Of a stretch of DNA of 64,000 nucleotides, positions 45,358-54,640 are shown one piece after another. The number at the start of each line of letters is the position of its first letter. Position 1 is the stretch's first letter. The stretch covers positions 54,472-118,471 of the forward strand of contig DASPIZ010000146.1 of NCBI GenBank assembly GCA_035628875.1, in the 5' to 3' direction. The DNA is from Ohtaekwangia sp035628875 (GTDB lineage Bacteria > Bacteroidota > Bacteroidia > Cytophagales > Cyclobacteriaceae). The notes below the pieces were generated by a model. It saw only the letters and a program-made list of their open reading frames with translations. It was not told where the DNA came from and did no database searches. Position numbers and translations under genes: made by a program.

Positions 45358-47421
45358 CTATTTGAACCGAATGATCATGGTGGTGTAATCATCATCAATG
45401 TTTTTAGTTCCCGAAAACTCGTAGAGTTTATTGATAATATGTTCCTGAATTTCTTTCGGTGACAATCTTTTTACTTCCGTTATAGCGGCCGTTAAACGTT
45501 CATAGCCAAATTCATCACCGCGGCTGTTCTTTCCCTCTGTAATACCATCCGTATACAACACCATAACATCATTTGGTTTATAAGAAAATTCATAGGCCTG
45601 AATAAAGTTGCGATACGTTTTATTCCGCACCATGCCCAGGGCAATGCCTTTGTCCTTAAAATATTCAGCGCAGTCTTTTTCAGCAGCATAGTACAATACC
45701 GGACAGTGACCTGCCCTTGCGTATCGTATTTGTTTTGTTGCGGTATTGATCATGAAATACGTAGCTGATATGAACGAGCCGCGTTCCAGGCAGTGAACCA
45801 ACGCCTGGTTCGCACGCACCATGAATTCGTCGGGTTCGATATCTTGCTGAGCAAGGCTGTGAAAAATACCTTTCATTTGCGACATGTGAAACGCAGCCGT
45901 TGTTCCCTTTCCAGAAACGTCTGCTATAATCAAGGCTGTCACATGCTCGCTAATCCGAATGGTATCGTAATAATCACCTCCAACTTCATCCGCAGATTCG
46001 GAAAACGCTGTGATCTCAAAATCGTTATCGTTGTGTAAAAGTTCAGGCAAGAGACTTTTCTGAACCATCTTTGCAATCTTCAGCTCTTCCTTGTATCGTT
46101 CGTTTTGGAGTGCTTCCTCAAGGAGGCGAAAATTTTCAATTGAAATACCCGCCTGATTTGCGAATGTCGAAACGATCTTAGTCATTTCCTTATTAAATCC
46201 TTCGGGGAGTTCTTTTAGTAAAGCGAGTGTGCCAATGTTATCGCCTTTGACAAAAATGGGGAACGCGAGTATCGACCGATACCTTAAGCCTTTTAATTGT
46301 GCAAGGTGTTTGGAAAGGTTCTTGGTGCGATCGCTGTTTTGATCTAAAACACCTTTAATGTTTTGTGTTTTTAAATGTTCTGTAATCTCCTTCGCTTCTT
46401 TGTCCTGAAGATTATAAGTGAACATTTTGTATCCCACCCGTTCGCTGTTTACTTCCAGCCACGCTGCGTCTGCAAACACGGTACTTACAGAAGTTTCGAG
46501 TAATATGTTATAAACGCTTTCTTCGTTTTGCTCTGTCTGGATAGATTGGCTGATGCGTTGAAAATTAACAACCTCTTCCAGTTTTTGTTCAAAGACCGAA
46601 GTAGTTGGCAGGTTAAAAAGGATAACCAGAAAAGAAAAAATACTGTAGGTGGCAACAAAAACAATGATGCATAAGATGAATACATGCAACCTGTAATCGG
46701 TAAAATAAGGCGTGATGGTCTCCAGGCTGGCAGCCAGCGCGCGGTTCGTGTAAACAATATAACCGAGGTAAAAAATGGTAAGTAACAGTAATAAAAGGCT
46801 CGTCCATTTTTGTCGGAAATTTAAAAACGCCACCCACTTCATGTTGGCCGAAAGAACCAGACCGGTGATCACAAAAATGGCCAGCAGGGAAAAGCCAGTC
46901 CATTGGCCCCAGGGAAAATTAAATGTGTTGAATAAAAGGGTGAGTAACAGTCCGACTTCAAAGAAAGTCCAAAGCCTGAGTAACCATTTTGATTTTTGAT
47001 AGAGGATGAGGCGTTTCCATGCCGTAAATGCCATGAGCAGGAATCCAATCAGAAGCCCGAGGTTGACGAGGTAAATGAAATCTCGAAAGATGACGCTTTC
47101 CGTAAGCCGGGTGTTTCCCAAAAGGTTCTCAAAAAGTCTTAGTGCAAGGGAAATGACGGTAGCAACCAGGCCGGTAGCAAAAACGCGCCAAAGCAGATCG
47201 ACAAAGTTTACACCTTCATCGTAATCGGTCTTCAGCTTATAGTAGTAAAAAAGTGCCAGGACAAACAAATTCAGGATCAGTCCTGGGATCCACAGCGGAA
47301 TATCCTGCTTTATATTACCATTTGAAGCACTGAAAACAATGGACATGTCTGATAAAACAAGCGCCAGCCAGGTGACAATACCCAGGGTAAAGAGTAAACG
47401 AATGATGGCCTTTGTCCTCAC
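45358..47421 (-). CDS. Membrane-bound PP2C (SpoIIE/RsbU-type) phosphatase with GAF domain
   Basis: The 687-residue protein starts with GTG at 47421. About eight membrane helices (residues about 5-270) precede a linker, a GAF domain (about 290-430, SVSTVFADAAWLEV, LAFPIFVKGDNIGTL) and the phosphatase domain. Metal-binding acidic residues are in EVGGDYYD, IIADVSGKGTTAAFH and VLYTDGITEGKNSRGDEFG. It is the input phosphatase of the STAS/RsbW module immediately downstream. The membrane domain is larger than that of soluble RsbU and probably senses a membrane or extracellular signal; the signal is unknown. Confidence 0.93.
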   Translation of the reverse strand: MRTKAIIRLLFTLGIVTWLALVLSDMSIVFSASNGNIKQDIPLWIPGLILNLFVLALFYYYKLKTDYDEGVNFVDLLWRVFATGLVATVISLALRLFENLLGNTRLTESVIFRDFIYLVNLGLLIGFLLMAFTAWKRLILYQKSKWLLRLWTFFEVGLLLTLLFNTFNFPWGQWTGFSLLAIFVITGLVLSANMKWVAFLNFRQKWTSLLLLLLTIFYLGYIVYTNRALAASLETITPYFTDYRLHVFILCIIVFVATYSIFSFLVILFNLPTTSVFEQKLEEVVNFQRISQSIQTEQNEESVYNILLETSVSTVFADAAWLEVNSERVGYKMFTYNLQDKEAKEITEHLKTQNIKGVLDQNSDRTKNLSKHLAQLKGLRYRSILAFPIFVKGDNIGTLALLKELPEGFNKEMTKIVSTFANQAGISIENFRLLEEALQNERYKEELKIAKMVQKSLLPELLHNDNDFEITAFSESADEVGGDYYDTIRISEHVTALIIADVSGKGTTAAFHMSQMKGIFHSLAQQDIEPDEFMVRANQALVHCLERGSFISATYFMINTATKQIRYARAGHCPVLYYAAEKDCAEYFKDKGIALGMVRNKTYRNFIQAYEFSYKPNDVMVLYTDGITEGKNSRGDEFGYERLTAAITEVKRLSPKEIQEHIINKLYEFSGTKNIDDDYTTMIIRFK

Positions 47422-47436
47422 AGGGGGTGGAAATAA

Positions 47437-47466
47437 ACAAAAAAATAAGCCAATCCTGAGATTGGC
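47437..47466 (-). terminator. Rho-independent terminator of the T9SS cargo gene
   Basis: A perfect 7-base stem (GCCAATC / GATTGGC) with a 4-base loop is followed on the minus strand by TTATTTTTTTG. It lies 28 bases after the stop of the large cargo gene and directly before the phosphatase start. Confidence 0.82.
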
Positions 47467-47493
47467 CTACAATTATAGGAATAATCACGAAAA

Positions 47494-50220
47494 TTATTGA
47501 ATTACAATTTTCGATATGAGCAAATGGGTTTTTCCTGCCATTACGATATAGATCCCTGGAGGCAACGTATTTGTAAAGGTCAATTCATCCTGGATGGATC
47601 CGGAGTCGTCCACTTGAAGAAGCCTTTGGTAAACCACGACACCCTGAGCATTGAAGATTTGTAAAGGCAGTTGTTTTACGTTTCCCAATCCTTTCAATTC
47701 AATCGTTAACGTCTTGCCTGTTCCAGGATTTGGGTAAGTATGAAGGACAGCAAATGTTGGTCCTTCGTAGTCAATTACCTGAAGATTTGAGTACGTGATG
47801 GTACCATCGTAATCGGTTTGTTTCAGGCGGTAATAAGAACGACCATGTAAGGGGTTTTGATCCGTTATGGAATATTGTTGTGCTTCATTGGTCGTACCTT
47901 TTCCTTCCACCTGTCCTACTGCTTCGAATTGTTCGAGGTTGGTAGCGCGTTCAATGGTGAAGTAATCATTGTTTAGTTCGGTTGCTGTACTCCATTTTAA
48001 GTTTACGACATCGTTATGAAGTGTTGCAGAAAAGTCCGTGAGTTCAACAGGAAGGGGGTTGATTCCACCGAAGGAACCAAAAGTAAAAGGACTAAAATTA
48101 GTTATGGTGCTCGACCTTACTGTACCTGTTGTAGTGTTTCCTGACCGCGCTGCGTTACCTTCACTCACCCAGGTTGTTCCATTGAATCGTGCTACTCTTA
48201 GGTCATTCAAGTTTGTTATATCGCTTAGGGCACTTTGCCAGTGCAAGGTAACCGATACGCTTTGTGTGCTGGCATTTCTATCCAGTGTCCAGTACTCTGC
48301 CCAGCTGACATGAGAAAGCGTTGCGTCAGTGGTTGTATTTGAGTATTTCGCCGGAAAATATTGCGCTGTAAATTGTGCCGTACCAGTTCCTCCCGCAAAA
48401 TTCGATATACGTATGGGAGCCCATCGTGAACCACTGCCCGTCGGAAATGTATATTCTTGATTTCCAATTTTACGAATCGGGCCATCTACGAAACTGTCTG
48501 CATCTCCAGCATTCGTTGTAGCACCATCGCTAATGATAAGTAATGCTGAAGCGGAAGTTTGAATAATGCCTCTGGTAAGCGTTAACCCTGTACCGGATCC
48601 ATTGTTGATTGTTATATTATTTCCAAGGACAAATCTTCCCCCTGGTTTATTGATTATTAGTCGATTAAAGGTACTACCACCTGACTCTGCGAAGGTTTGA
48701 TTTCCACTGCCATCGAAAGTAACGGTTTCACTGCCACTGCCCTGTACTAAAGGGTCGCCGTTACTACTCGTAGTTGTCCAATCACCAGCTATTGTTATGT
48801 TATCATCGCCTGTATCGACATTTAAACGAGCACTACCAGAAATTAACAGATCGCCATTGATGTCAAGATTACCGTTGGTTCTCTTTTCCCCACTACCAGA
48901 AAATGTGACATTTTGATATGTCATACCTCTCACTCCCTGATCGCCACCCGCGGCATAATTGAATGTATTACCTACGGCACTGCAATCCAACGATGTTGGA
49001 GGTAAGCTTCCAGTTCCTCCTGCATAAGTCCAATTCCACGTTCCTCCACTCCGGTTATAAAGGTCGCTTCCACTACCATTAGAAAACCCTTCGGATTGGT
49101 TGATTGTACCGTAGTTGTTAAGAGTAATATTATTTCCACCTGCATTCAAGGCTGTAAAGGTCAGCGTCGAATAGTTATTTAATGACGCTCCACCGGTACT
49201 AAATATTAATTCATCACTTAACGAAATACTTCCAGAACCATTAAATGTTGCTGTGGCTCCTGTTGCAAATTGAATATCATCCAAAGTAAAATTATTATTG
49301 TTGGATGTGATTGTATAATTGAAAGGTTGGGCTAATACCAAGCGTGCATCTACACGGCCATTGCGATTTATTGTGCCATTATTGATTACATAACCGCCAC
49401 GATATAAACTTAAACTTCGTGAAGTTGCCGGCCATCGTAATGTGCCCCCGGATTCGACCTCTACGATAGTGGCTCCTGCACTCACATTTAAATCAATGGT
49501 ATGACCATTTTGGATAACGACTCGCTTATTGTTATCAGGCAAACATCCACAGGATGCTCCTGGTAAGCCACTTGTTATTGGAGAGGTGGACCATGAAGAA
49601 TTTGAAGTAGCATCATTCCAATTACCATTCTTACGTGAATACAAAGTTTCCACACCGGTTACCGTGATGTCATCAACTACGAAAAAAGAGTAGATAGGAA
49701 AAAAAATAAACCATCCGTCATAACTGTTTTCATTTGCCCGTACTATTATCCTTACCTCTTGGCCCTTTATAATGGCACTTCCGCCAATCGTCTCCTCTAC
49801 ACCCGTTCCAATTACTTCGGTAAGAAGCGTTTCAGGACCAAAACCGGAACCATTATTGGTTTGATAGTAGACACGTAAATAGTCTGAATTCGAAGTGAGC
49901 ACATTTACGATACTAATATCGATAATGGCGATGCCATAGGCAGAAATATCGATATTTTCTGATCGCCAAACGGCCTCGCTACCGGTATTCCGAATAATGA
50001 AGCTCTCACCGCTTCCACCATAAGGAGAGTTGTTTTGTTTTTGAAATGTCGTATAACCACCACTCGCGGATGGTGGTGTGATTACAGACCATGCGGTTGA
50101 CCCGTTATCTACTGTGGCATTGTTTGCAACCCCGGTGAAATCTTCATTCCAAACAACCTGAGAAAATGATTGTGGAAGTATCGCAGTGAGGGCTAAGGTT
50201 AGGAGTAAAAGTGTTTTCAT
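47494..50220 (-). CDS. Large secreted T9SS cargo protein, function unknown
   Basis: The 908-residue protein has a signal peptide (ending ILPQSFSQ) and a type A T9SS sorting domain at the C-terminus (HTYPNPGTGKTLTIEL, PPGIYIVMAGK). A first beta-sandwich (about 25-195) resembles carbohydrate-binding-type domains. A long repetitive middle (about 220-700) is rich in Asn, Gly, Ser and Thr with text such as GNNITLNNYGTINQ, suggesting a right-handed beta-helix. The GNWNDATSNSSW and NNKRVVIQNGHTIDL phrases resemble surface-adhesin proteins of Bacteroidota. No catalytic site was seen. It is monocistronic with a strong terminator. Confidence 0.85.
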   Translation of the reverse strand: MKTLLLLTLALTAILPQSFSQVVWNEDFTGVANNATVDNGSTAWSVITPPSASGGYTTFQKQNNSPYGGSGESFIIRNTGSEAVWRSENIDISAYGIAIIDISIVNVLTSNSDYLRVYYQTNNGSGFGPETLLTEVIGTGVEETIGGSAIIKGQEVRIIVRANENSYDGWFIFFPIYSFFVVDDITVTGVETLYSRKNGNWNDATSNSSWSTSPITSGLPGASCGCLPDNNKRVVIQNGHTIDLNVSAGATIVEVESGGTLRWPATSRSLSLYRGGYVINNGTINRNGRVDARLVLAQPFNYTITSNNNNFTLDDIQFATGATATFNGSGSISLSDELIFSTGGASLNNYSTLTFTALNAGGNNITLNNYGTINQSEGFSNGSGSDLYNRSGGTWNWTYAGGTGSLPPTSLDCSAVGNTFNYAAGGDQGVRGMTYQNVTFSGSGEKRTNGNLDINGDLLISGSARLNVDTGDDNITIAGDWTTTSSNGDPLVQGSGSETVTFDGSGNQTFAESGGSTFNRLIINKPGGRFVLGNNITINNGSGTGLTLTRGIIQTSASALLIISDGATTNAGDADSFVDGPIRKIGNQEYTFPTGSGSRWAPIRISNFAGGTGTAQFTAQYFPAKYSNTTTDATLSHVSWAEYWTLDRNASTQSVSVTLHWQSALSDITNLNDLRVARFNGTTWVSEGNAARSGNTTTGTVRSSTITNFSPFTFGSFGGINPLPVELTDFSATLHNDVVNLKWSTATELNNDYFTIERATNLEQFEAVGQVEGKGTTNEAQQYSITDQNPLHGRSYYRLKQTDYDGTITYSNLQVIDYEGPTFAVLHTYPNPGTGKTLTIELKGLGNVKQLPLQIFNAQGVVVYQRLLQVDDSGSIQDELTFTNTLPPGIYIVMAGKTHLLISKIVIQ

Positions 50221-50751
50221 ACAATTCTTAATAATCCGTTCTACATCTTGTCTCGGATCGTCGGATCACGAAACTTTTCGTCTCGAATTGATTTCAGTTA
50301 GGTTTACTTGTTTCAACAAATACAAACTTAAATCTAATCTGGGAAATCCCCTAAATTGTCGCTCGTAAATGAGAGGAATTACCTACGGAACCTTAAGTAC
50401 AAATACTCGACCACTGTACTTAGTTGAATAGACGGAAGGGAAACTGGTATTTAAAAAAAGAAAGGTTTGTATTTTTACAGCGAATAAAAAGCCACTTGGA
50501 AACGATGAAAATGGCTAAATGAACATAGGTAAAATTATTTGGGCGTAGCTCAGAAATGGATCGCTGAAGAAAAGTGATATGAAGTAGCCGGGACTAACTC
50601 AATCCATCCCTGGAAAAAATTCCCAATATGAAACAAAGGAAAACCCTGATATTGGCTCGCGACTTACGTAAGGGTATTGTATAAGTAGAAATTAGCGCAA
50701 TAATGCCGTTGGATTTGCAGCCAAATCACTAGCCAAGAGACACCTTAATCC
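50221..50751. other. Intergenic region, no gene recognised
   Basis: About 530 bases separate the divergently read T9SS cargo gene start from the guaB stop. I see no convincing gene, terminator or promoter. A phrase GGGCGTAGCTCAG near 50540 resembles a tRNA 5' end, but no anticodon arm or T-loop follows. An 18-codon frame at 50628 is not supported. Confidence 0.6.
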
Positions 50752-52224
50752 TTATTTCCGACTATAATTTGGCGCTTCGCGGGTTATGGTTACATCGTGC
50801 GGATGGCTTTCATTTATCCCGGCGGCAGTAATCTTTACAAACTTAGCTTGTTTTAATTTTTCGATGTTCTCGGCGCCACAATATCCCATTCCGGCTTTTA
50901 ATCCGCCAGCTAACTGATAGAGCACTTCGGATACCAATCCCTTGTACGGAACCCTGCCCGAGATCCCTTCCGGAACAAGCTTCTTCACGTCATCTTCAAC
51001 ATCCTGGAAGTAACGGTCTTTAGAACCATCTTCCATCGCCTCCAGTGATCCCATACCGCGATAGGTTTTAAACTTTCTTCCCTCATAAATGATCATCTGG
51101 CCCGGTGCTTCTTCTGTACCTGCTAACATGGAACCTATCATGATGCTATCTGCACCACCAGCAATCGCTTTTACCAGGTCACCTGAGAATCGAATCCCGC
51201 CATCCGCAATGATACGAACACCCGAACCAGCTAACGCTTTTGCCGCTTCATAAACCGCAGATAACTGCGGCAGCCCAACACCTGCAACCACGCGCGTAGT
51301 GCATATACTACCCGGGCCAACGCCTACCTTAACTGCATCAACTCCTGCCTTCGCAAGCGCAAGAGCGCCTTCACCAGTAGCTACGTTACCGGCCACTAAA
51401 TCCAATTCAGGATATCTTTTCTTTACTTCCTTAGCTGCATTCAGCACATTGATCTGATGACCATGCGCTGTATCAATGCTTACAACGTCGACACCGGCTG
51501 TTTTTAACGCGCTGATGCGATCAAAGATATCAGGTGTTACTCCTATCGCAGCCCCTACACGCAATCGGCCATATTGATCCTGGCAAGCGTTGGGTTTATT
51601 TTTTTTCTTCTGAATATCTTTGAATGTAATCAAGCCGGAAAGCTTTCCATCTTTATCAACGATAGGAAGTTTTTCGATTTTATATTTCTTTAGCGTTCCT
51701 TCAGCCTGATCCAATGTTATTCCTGCCGCTGCCGTAATCAGGTTATCCTTTGTCATGATTCGCTCAACCGCGGCGTCCATGTCTTTTTGAAAACGCAGAT
51801 CGCGATTGGTAATGATTCCTACCAGTTTGCCATTTTGATCCACTACAGGTATGCCGCCAATCCGGTGTTCCCGCATAATTTTTTCCGCATCACGTACCGT
51901 TGCATTTACGCCAAGAGTAATCGGATCCAGGATCAGGCCGCTTTGTGATCGTTTAACTTTACGCACATGCTCGGCCTGCTGGTCGATCCTCATATTCTTA
52001 TGAATGAATCCTAAACCACCTTCCAAAGCAATACTGATCGCAAGGTCAGCTTCGGTTACAGTATCCATTGCAGCGGATACAACCGGTATGTTTAATTTAA
52101 TGTTGTTGGTTAAATAGCTCGTCGTATCTGTTTCACGGGGTACAACCTCAGAATACGCTGGAACCAAAAGCACATCATCATAGGTGAGCGCTTCAAAAAG
52201 GAATTTGGAATTGTCGAGTGGCAT
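50752..52224 (-). CDS. guaB: Inosine-5'-monophosphate dehydrogenase
   Basis: The 490-residue enzyme oxidises IMP to XMP, the committed step to GMP. The catalytic barrel carries the active-site Cys loop GPGSICTTRVVAGVG (C308), the phosphate-binding DGGIRFSGD and the flap EGISGRVPYKG. A pair of CBS domains (about 90-205) is inserted and may bind adenine or guanine nucleotides. It is monocistronic. An excellent promoter and a perfect palindrome lie between promoter and ATG, both described separately. Confidence 0.98.
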   Translation of the reverse strand: MPLDNSKFLFEALTYDDVLLVPAYSEVVPRETDTTSYLTNNIKLNIPVVSAAMDTVTEADLAISIALEGGLGFIHKNMRIDQQAEHVRKVKRSQSGLILDPITLGVNATVRDAEKIMREHRIGGIPVVDQNGKLVGIITNRDLRFQKDMDAAVERIMTKDNLITAAAGITLDQAEGTLKKYKIEKLPIVDKDGKLSGLITFKDIQKKKNKPNACQDQYGRLRVGAAIGVTPDIFDRISALKTAGVDVVSIDTAHGHQINVLNAAKEVKKRYPELDLVAGNVATGEGALALAKAGVDAVKVGVGPGSICTTRVVAGVGLPQLSAVYEAAKALAGSGVRIIADGGIRFSGDLVKAIAGGADSIMIGSMLAGTEEAPGQMIIYEGRKFKTYRGMGSLEAMEDGSKDRYFQDVEDDVKKLVPEGISGRVPYKGLVSEVLYQLAGGLKAGMGYCGAENIEKLKQAKFVKITAAGINESHPHDVTITREAPNYSRK

Positions 52225-52252
52225 GGCAAATAATTAGGATTCATTATTTGCC
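52225..52252 (-). promoter_or_regulatory. Perfect 10-base inverted repeat directly before the guaB start
   Basis: GGCAAATAAT (52225-52234) and ATTATTTGCC (52243-52252) are exact inverse complements separated by 8 bases. The palindrome covers nearly all of the expected short leader and the likely transcription start, and it touches the guaB ATG. It could be a repressor operator or an RNA hairpin that hides the translation start. Confidence 0.6.
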
Positions 52253-52255
52253 GGG

Positions 52256-52288
52256 CAAAGGTAATCCGAAACACCTAATTAACAAAAA
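52256..52288 (-). promoter_or_regulatory. Bacteroidota-type promoter of guaB
   Basis: On the minus strand the -33 element TTTTTG (52283-52288) is followed after exactly 19 bases by the -7 element TACCTTTG (52256-52263). This matches the consensus TTTG-N19-TAnnTTTG and is the best promoter in the window. It lies 31 bases before the guaB ATG. Confidence 0.75.
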
Positions 52289-52299
52289 GCGGGCTAAAA

Positions 52300-52640
52300 A
52301 ACCGTAAATGATTTACAAAACGCTGACAGCGAACAGCAACCAGCTCGGCTTTGTTTAGATGAAATATCATTTTAACGTCGTCTCTCCTGTAATCTTTAAC
52401 CTGCTCCTTCCTTTACCGCAAAGGCGCCGAGACGCGGAGAAACCGCAACGATACATCAAATCATTCCGTGCTTTCTTCCGTGTATTCTGTGAGCTGAAAC
52501 GGCTCATCGAAAGGAACAATATACACAGACGTGCGCTGTAAACGTTCTTAGCTTTTAAATGCTAATAACCGCGGCGCGGAGGCGCAACGTTACGCAAAGT
52601 TCAGTGGGTCTGTTTAGTTTGAAATTATTACTTAATCAGA
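52300..52640. repeat. Intergenic region with CGCAAAGGCGCC-type word repeats
   Basis: Between guaB and rlpA lie phrases such as ACCGCAAAGGCGCCGAGACG (52417-52436), TTCCGTGCTTTCTTCCGTG (about 52465-52483) and GCGGAGGCGCAACGTTACGC (about 52576-52595). They are degenerate relatives of the patches at 27.57 and 54.25 kb. There is no gene in this stretch. Confidence 0.55.
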
Positions 52641-52710
52641 TATGTGATCGCCAACTTTTACCACACAGTGATTTAAATCATTCAACCTTTCCATAATTTA
52701 ATGTTTCATC

Positions 52711-52718
52711 TACTTTTG
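52711..52718 (+). promoter_or_regulatory. Promoter -7 element for rlpA
   Basis: TACTTTTG matches TAnnTTTG exactly, 23 bases before the ATG at 52742. The expected -33 position reads TTTC, one mismatch from TTTG. Confidence 0.5.
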
Positions 52719-52741
52719 CTTAACACTTATTAACCTTAACA

Positions 52742-53425
52742 ATGAACAAATTATTTCTAACCCTTTTGTTTATCCTGATGCTTTGCGGAGCGAACGCACA
52801 GGTTCAAACAGGAAAGGCTTCTTTTTATGCGGACAAATTTGAAGGGATTCAAACAGCCAGTGGTGAAAAATACCGGCATAAAAAATTAACCGGCGCACAT
52901 AAATCATTGCCATTCGGAACGAAGGTAAGGGTGACAAACTTATCGAATAACAAAACGGTTGAAATCGTTATCAACGACCGGGGCCCCTACGTAGAAGGTC
53001 GAATCATTGATGTGTCAAGAGCTGCTGCTGAGGAACTCGGCTTTGTTAACCAGGGATTAGCCGATGTAAAAATTGAAGTAATCGATGCCGGTGATGGCAA
53101 AGCCAAACAACTTGAAAAGCGAATCGAACATGTTTCGGTAGATGAAAAAGAATTTTATGCCTTTGAAACTACAAGGCTTGAGCCAAAAGGATTTGGCGTA
53201 CAGATCGGCACTTACCAGGAATTGGTTAATCTCATGCGGCTTTCAGAAAATTTAAAAAACTCCTATAAGAAAGAAGTTACCGTTCAGGTTAAAGTGCTTA
53301 ACGGGGTAAAATATTATGGTCTCATCCTGGGCAAGTTTCCGAATCGTGCTAAAGCTGAACAGTTCAGGGAAACCTTGCGTCAAAAATTTCCCGACGCTTT
53401 TATCGTTGAATACAATAGATTGTAA
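52742..53425 (+). CDS. rlpA: RlpA-like septal ring lytic transglycosylase with SPOR domain
   Basis: The 227-residue protein has a signal peptide (ending GANAQ), a double-psi beta-barrel with GKASFYADKFEG, TASGEKYRHKKLTGAH and VINDRGPYVEGRIIDVS, and a C-terminal SPOR domain (about 155-227). RlpA cleaves denuded peptidoglycan glycans; the SPOR domain brings it to the septum. It has no lipobox, unlike the E. coli lipoprotein. tauE begins 6 bases downstream and is probably co-transcribed. Confidence 0.92.
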   Translation: MNKLFLTLLFILMLCGANAQVQTGKASFYADKFEGIQTASGEKYRHKKLTGAHKSLPFGTKVRVTNLSNNKTVEIVINDRGPYVEGRIIDVSRAAAEELGFVNQGLADVKIEVIDAGDGKAKQLEKRIEHVSVDEKEFYAFETTRLEPKGFGVQIGTYQELVNLMRLSENLKNSYKKEVTVQVKVLNGVKYYGLILGKFPNRAKAEQFRETLRQKFPDAFIVEYNRL

Positions 53426-53431
53426 AGGCGC

Positions 53432-54220
53432 ATGGAGGTTATCGGGTACGTCGCTTCTGTGTGCATTGGATTAATCTTAGGCATGCTCGGCGGTGGCGGT
53501 TCGATCCTTACCATACCTATCCTGGTCTATTTATTTCACATCGACGCCGTAACCGCTTCGGCTTATTCACTATTCATTGTAGGCGTTACCAGTTTAATCG
53601 GAGCCATACCCAAATACCGCGATCACTTTGTCAATCTTCGCACCGGTATTGTATTCGGCATACCTTCTATTCTTTCCATATTTATAACGCGGATGTGGAT
53701 TGTTCCTTCCATTCCTGAAATTGTAGTTCAGCCCAACGGTTTTGTTATAAGTAGACGATTTGCATTGCTCGGACTATTTTCTCTTCTGATGATCCTTGCT
53801 GCAATCTCCATCCTGAAAAATAAAAAAGAGCCCACACCGGAAAACCACACTGATCAGCTTTCCTTGCTGATCCTGGAAGGCTTAATCATCGGATTTCTCA
53901 CGGGACTCGTTGGCGCAGGTGGAGGTTTTTTAATTATCCCTGCGCTCGTGCTGCTAACCGGACTATCGTTCAAAACTGCTGTTGGTACTTCGTTGTTTAT
54001 TATCGCGATTAATTCATTGATTGGTTTTTTAGGAGATGTTTTAAACTTTCAGATCGACTGGCGTTTTCTCCTGACCATTACAACCCTTGCGGTATGCGGC
54101 ATACTAATCGGAAATCGTTTATCAACGAAAATCCAAGCAGAAAACCTGCGCATAGGTTTCGCGTGGTTCGTATTGGTGGCGGGATGTCTTATCCTGGTAA
54201 GAGAACTTCTATATTCCTGA
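53432..54220 (+). CDS. TauE/SafE family sulfite/anion permease
   Basis: This 262-residue protein has about eight membrane helices in two related halves. Each half starts with the family motif: GLILGMLGGGGSILTIPIL in the first and GFLTGLVGAGGGFLIIPAL in the second. The family exports sulfite, sulfoacetate or related organic anions; the substrate here is not defined. It lies 6 bases after rlpA. Confidence 0.93.
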   Translation: MEVIGYVASVCIGLILGMLGGGGSILTIPILVYLFHIDAVTASAYSLFIVGVTSLIGAIPKYRDHFVNLRTGIVFGIPSILSIFITRMWIVPSIPEIVVQPNGFVISRRFALLGLFSLLMILAAISILKNKKEPTPENHTDQLSLLILEGLIIGFLTGLVGAGGGFLIIPALVLLTGLSFKTAVGTSLFIIAINSLIGFLGDVLNFQIDWRFLLTITTLAVCGILIGNRLSTKIQAENLRIGFAWFVLVAGCLILVRELLYS

Positions 54221-54242
54221 TAAGCATTTAGCTCATCAAAGC

Positions 54243-54640
54243 ATTTGATCGCCACAAAGGCACGAGGACACAAAGAAAAGTAATTAGGTATTTTTGTATT
54301 CTTAGTGACTAGTGCCTTTGTGGCTTATACATCACGCACCATCAACAGAACCTCCGCATCGACTTAATAAATGTATTGGCAACACAAAATTGCTAAGCTG
54401 TAATCGCAGCAATAACCCCAAGCGCTGCACGTTCAGCGGATTTGATCGCCACAAAGGCACAAGGACACAAAGAAAGTAATTAGGTATTTTTGTATTCTTA
54501 GTGACTTAGTGCCTTTGTGGCTTATACATCACGCACCAGCAACAGAACCTGCCCATCGACTTAATATAAATGTATCGGTAACACAAATTGCTAAGCTGTA
54601 ATCGCAGCAATAACCTCAAGTGCTGCGCGTTCAGCGGATT
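54243..54640. repeat. Tandem duplication of about 200 bp including the 3' end of the amine oxidase gene
   Basis: Two copies (54243-54439 and 54440-54640) share nearly the whole sequence with a few substitutions and small indels. Each holds an inverted repeat with 13-base arms GCCACAAAGGCAC / GTGCCTTTGTGGC (54251-54263 with 54312-54324; 54448-54460 with 54509-54521). Each ends in the last 16 or so codons of the amine oxidase gene, so copy 1 keeps a dead copy of the tail that would read RAALGVIAAITA-stop instead of RAALEVIAAITA-stop. Confidence 0.88.

Noticed and set aside
50530..50620. tRNA-like start GGGCGTAGCTCAG
   Set aside because: No anticodon stem-loop, no T-loop consensus and no acceptor pairing follow.
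54243..54640. CRISPR-like array
   Set aside because: There are only two adjacent copies of about 200 bp with no short repeat-spacer pattern and no cas genes.
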